Of a DNA stretch of 14,985 bases, positions 14,748 to 14,985 are shown in pieces. The translations under genes and the position numbers were made by a program. Within the stretch, counting starts at the first letter, position 1; every line of letters begins with the position of its first letter. Under the pieces are notes generated by a model, which was given only the letters and a program-made list of their open reading frames with translations, did not search any database and was not told the origin of the DNA. The DNA comes from JBKEDC01 sp047971925 (GTDB taxonomy: Bacteria > Bacteroidota > Bacteroidia > Bacteroidales > Prolixibacteraceae): positions 1-14,985 of the forward strand of contig JBKEAC010000081.1 of NCBI GenBank assembly GCA_047971925.1, read 5' to 3'.

Positions 14748-14771
14748 GAATGTTTTTTTTGCAATATATAT

Positions 14772-14793
14772 GACGCATATCATGCGTCGTTAC
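14772..14793 (-). repeat. REP-like hairpin, copy 4
   Basis: It is identical to copy 3 over its 22 bases and separated from it by a T-rich spacer containing GAATGTTTTTTTT. The two-hairpin arrangement repeats that at the left end. Confidence 0.75.
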
Positions 14794-14985
14794 AAAAGCA
14801 GATTAAAGGTGCTAGAATTTATTCAGAAAAAGAGTGAAATTCTGCATAGCAATCCAACAAATGAGCAAAAGGGCAATCCGTTGAAAGACGCATTGCATGC
14901 GCTCACTGCGTGATTGTGGTTCGTGATTGTGGGTGATTTCTCAAAAGCTAAGAGCATGAGGCAAAAAAAAGAGGATAATTATAAA
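14794..14985. other. Intergenic tail with minor repeats, no gene recognised
   Basis: A diverged hairpin (GACGCAT-TGC-ATGCGCT, 14887-14903) resembles the REP-like copies. A 13-bp direct repeat, CGTGATTGTGG with two more bases, occurs at 14909 and 14922. No open frame looks like a protein. Confidence 0.5.

Overview
This window looks like a chromosomal segment of a low-GC member of the Bacteroidota, probably Bacteroidales-like. Four observations support this: the thrA-apgM-thrC gene order with no canonical homoserine kinase; bcp directly in front of recA; several start-proximal boxes matching the Bacteroidetes -7 element TAnnTTTG; and start codons that mostly lack a Shine-Dalgarno sequence. No rRNA, tRNA, transposase, phage gene or CRISPR array was seen. 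The placement is inference from gene content and promoter style.

Layout. Positions 1-263 hold a 43-bp tandem repeat array ending in REP-like hairpins. A GC-richer, foldable stretch of unknown function follows (about 290-420). Rubrerythrin (minus) comes next, with a 7-1-7 Fur/PerR-like palindrome upstream, and diverges from a small atypical SDR protein (plus). Between the SDR gene and the convergent tRNA-modification GTPase gene mnmE (minus) lies a 187-bp fold-back element with 19-bp terminal inverted repeats, then a bidirectional terminator. mnmE diverges from a fabG-type reductase (plus), which converges on an isolated secreted GH28 pectinase-like gene (minus). A small secreted, lysine- and glutamate-rich helical protein follows (minus). 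The next block is the threonine operon on the minus strand, transcribed thrA (aspartokinase-homoserine dehydrogenase), then apgM-like (proposed homoserine kinase), then thrC. Then come recA and bcp (minus, bcp first, 4 bp apart). The right end (14113-14985) has no convincing gene. It holds a 42-bp tandem array, a second copy of the left-end composite repeat in the same orientation, and more REP-like hairpins.

How the genes work together. ThrA, the ApgM-family protein and ThrC would together convert aspartate to threonine, apart from aspartate-semialdehyde dehydrogenase, which is not here. Rubrerythrin and Bcp are peroxide-defence enzymes, and RecA handles DNA damage. FabG serves fatty-acid elongation and MnmE modifies wobble uridines of tRNA.

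The most unusual content is non-coding: matching composite repeats at both ends with the same internal order, a separate 42-bp array, the 187-bp fold-back element, the structured region near 290-420, and the possible peroxide/iron operator in front of rubrerythrin. No clearly new protein system was found.
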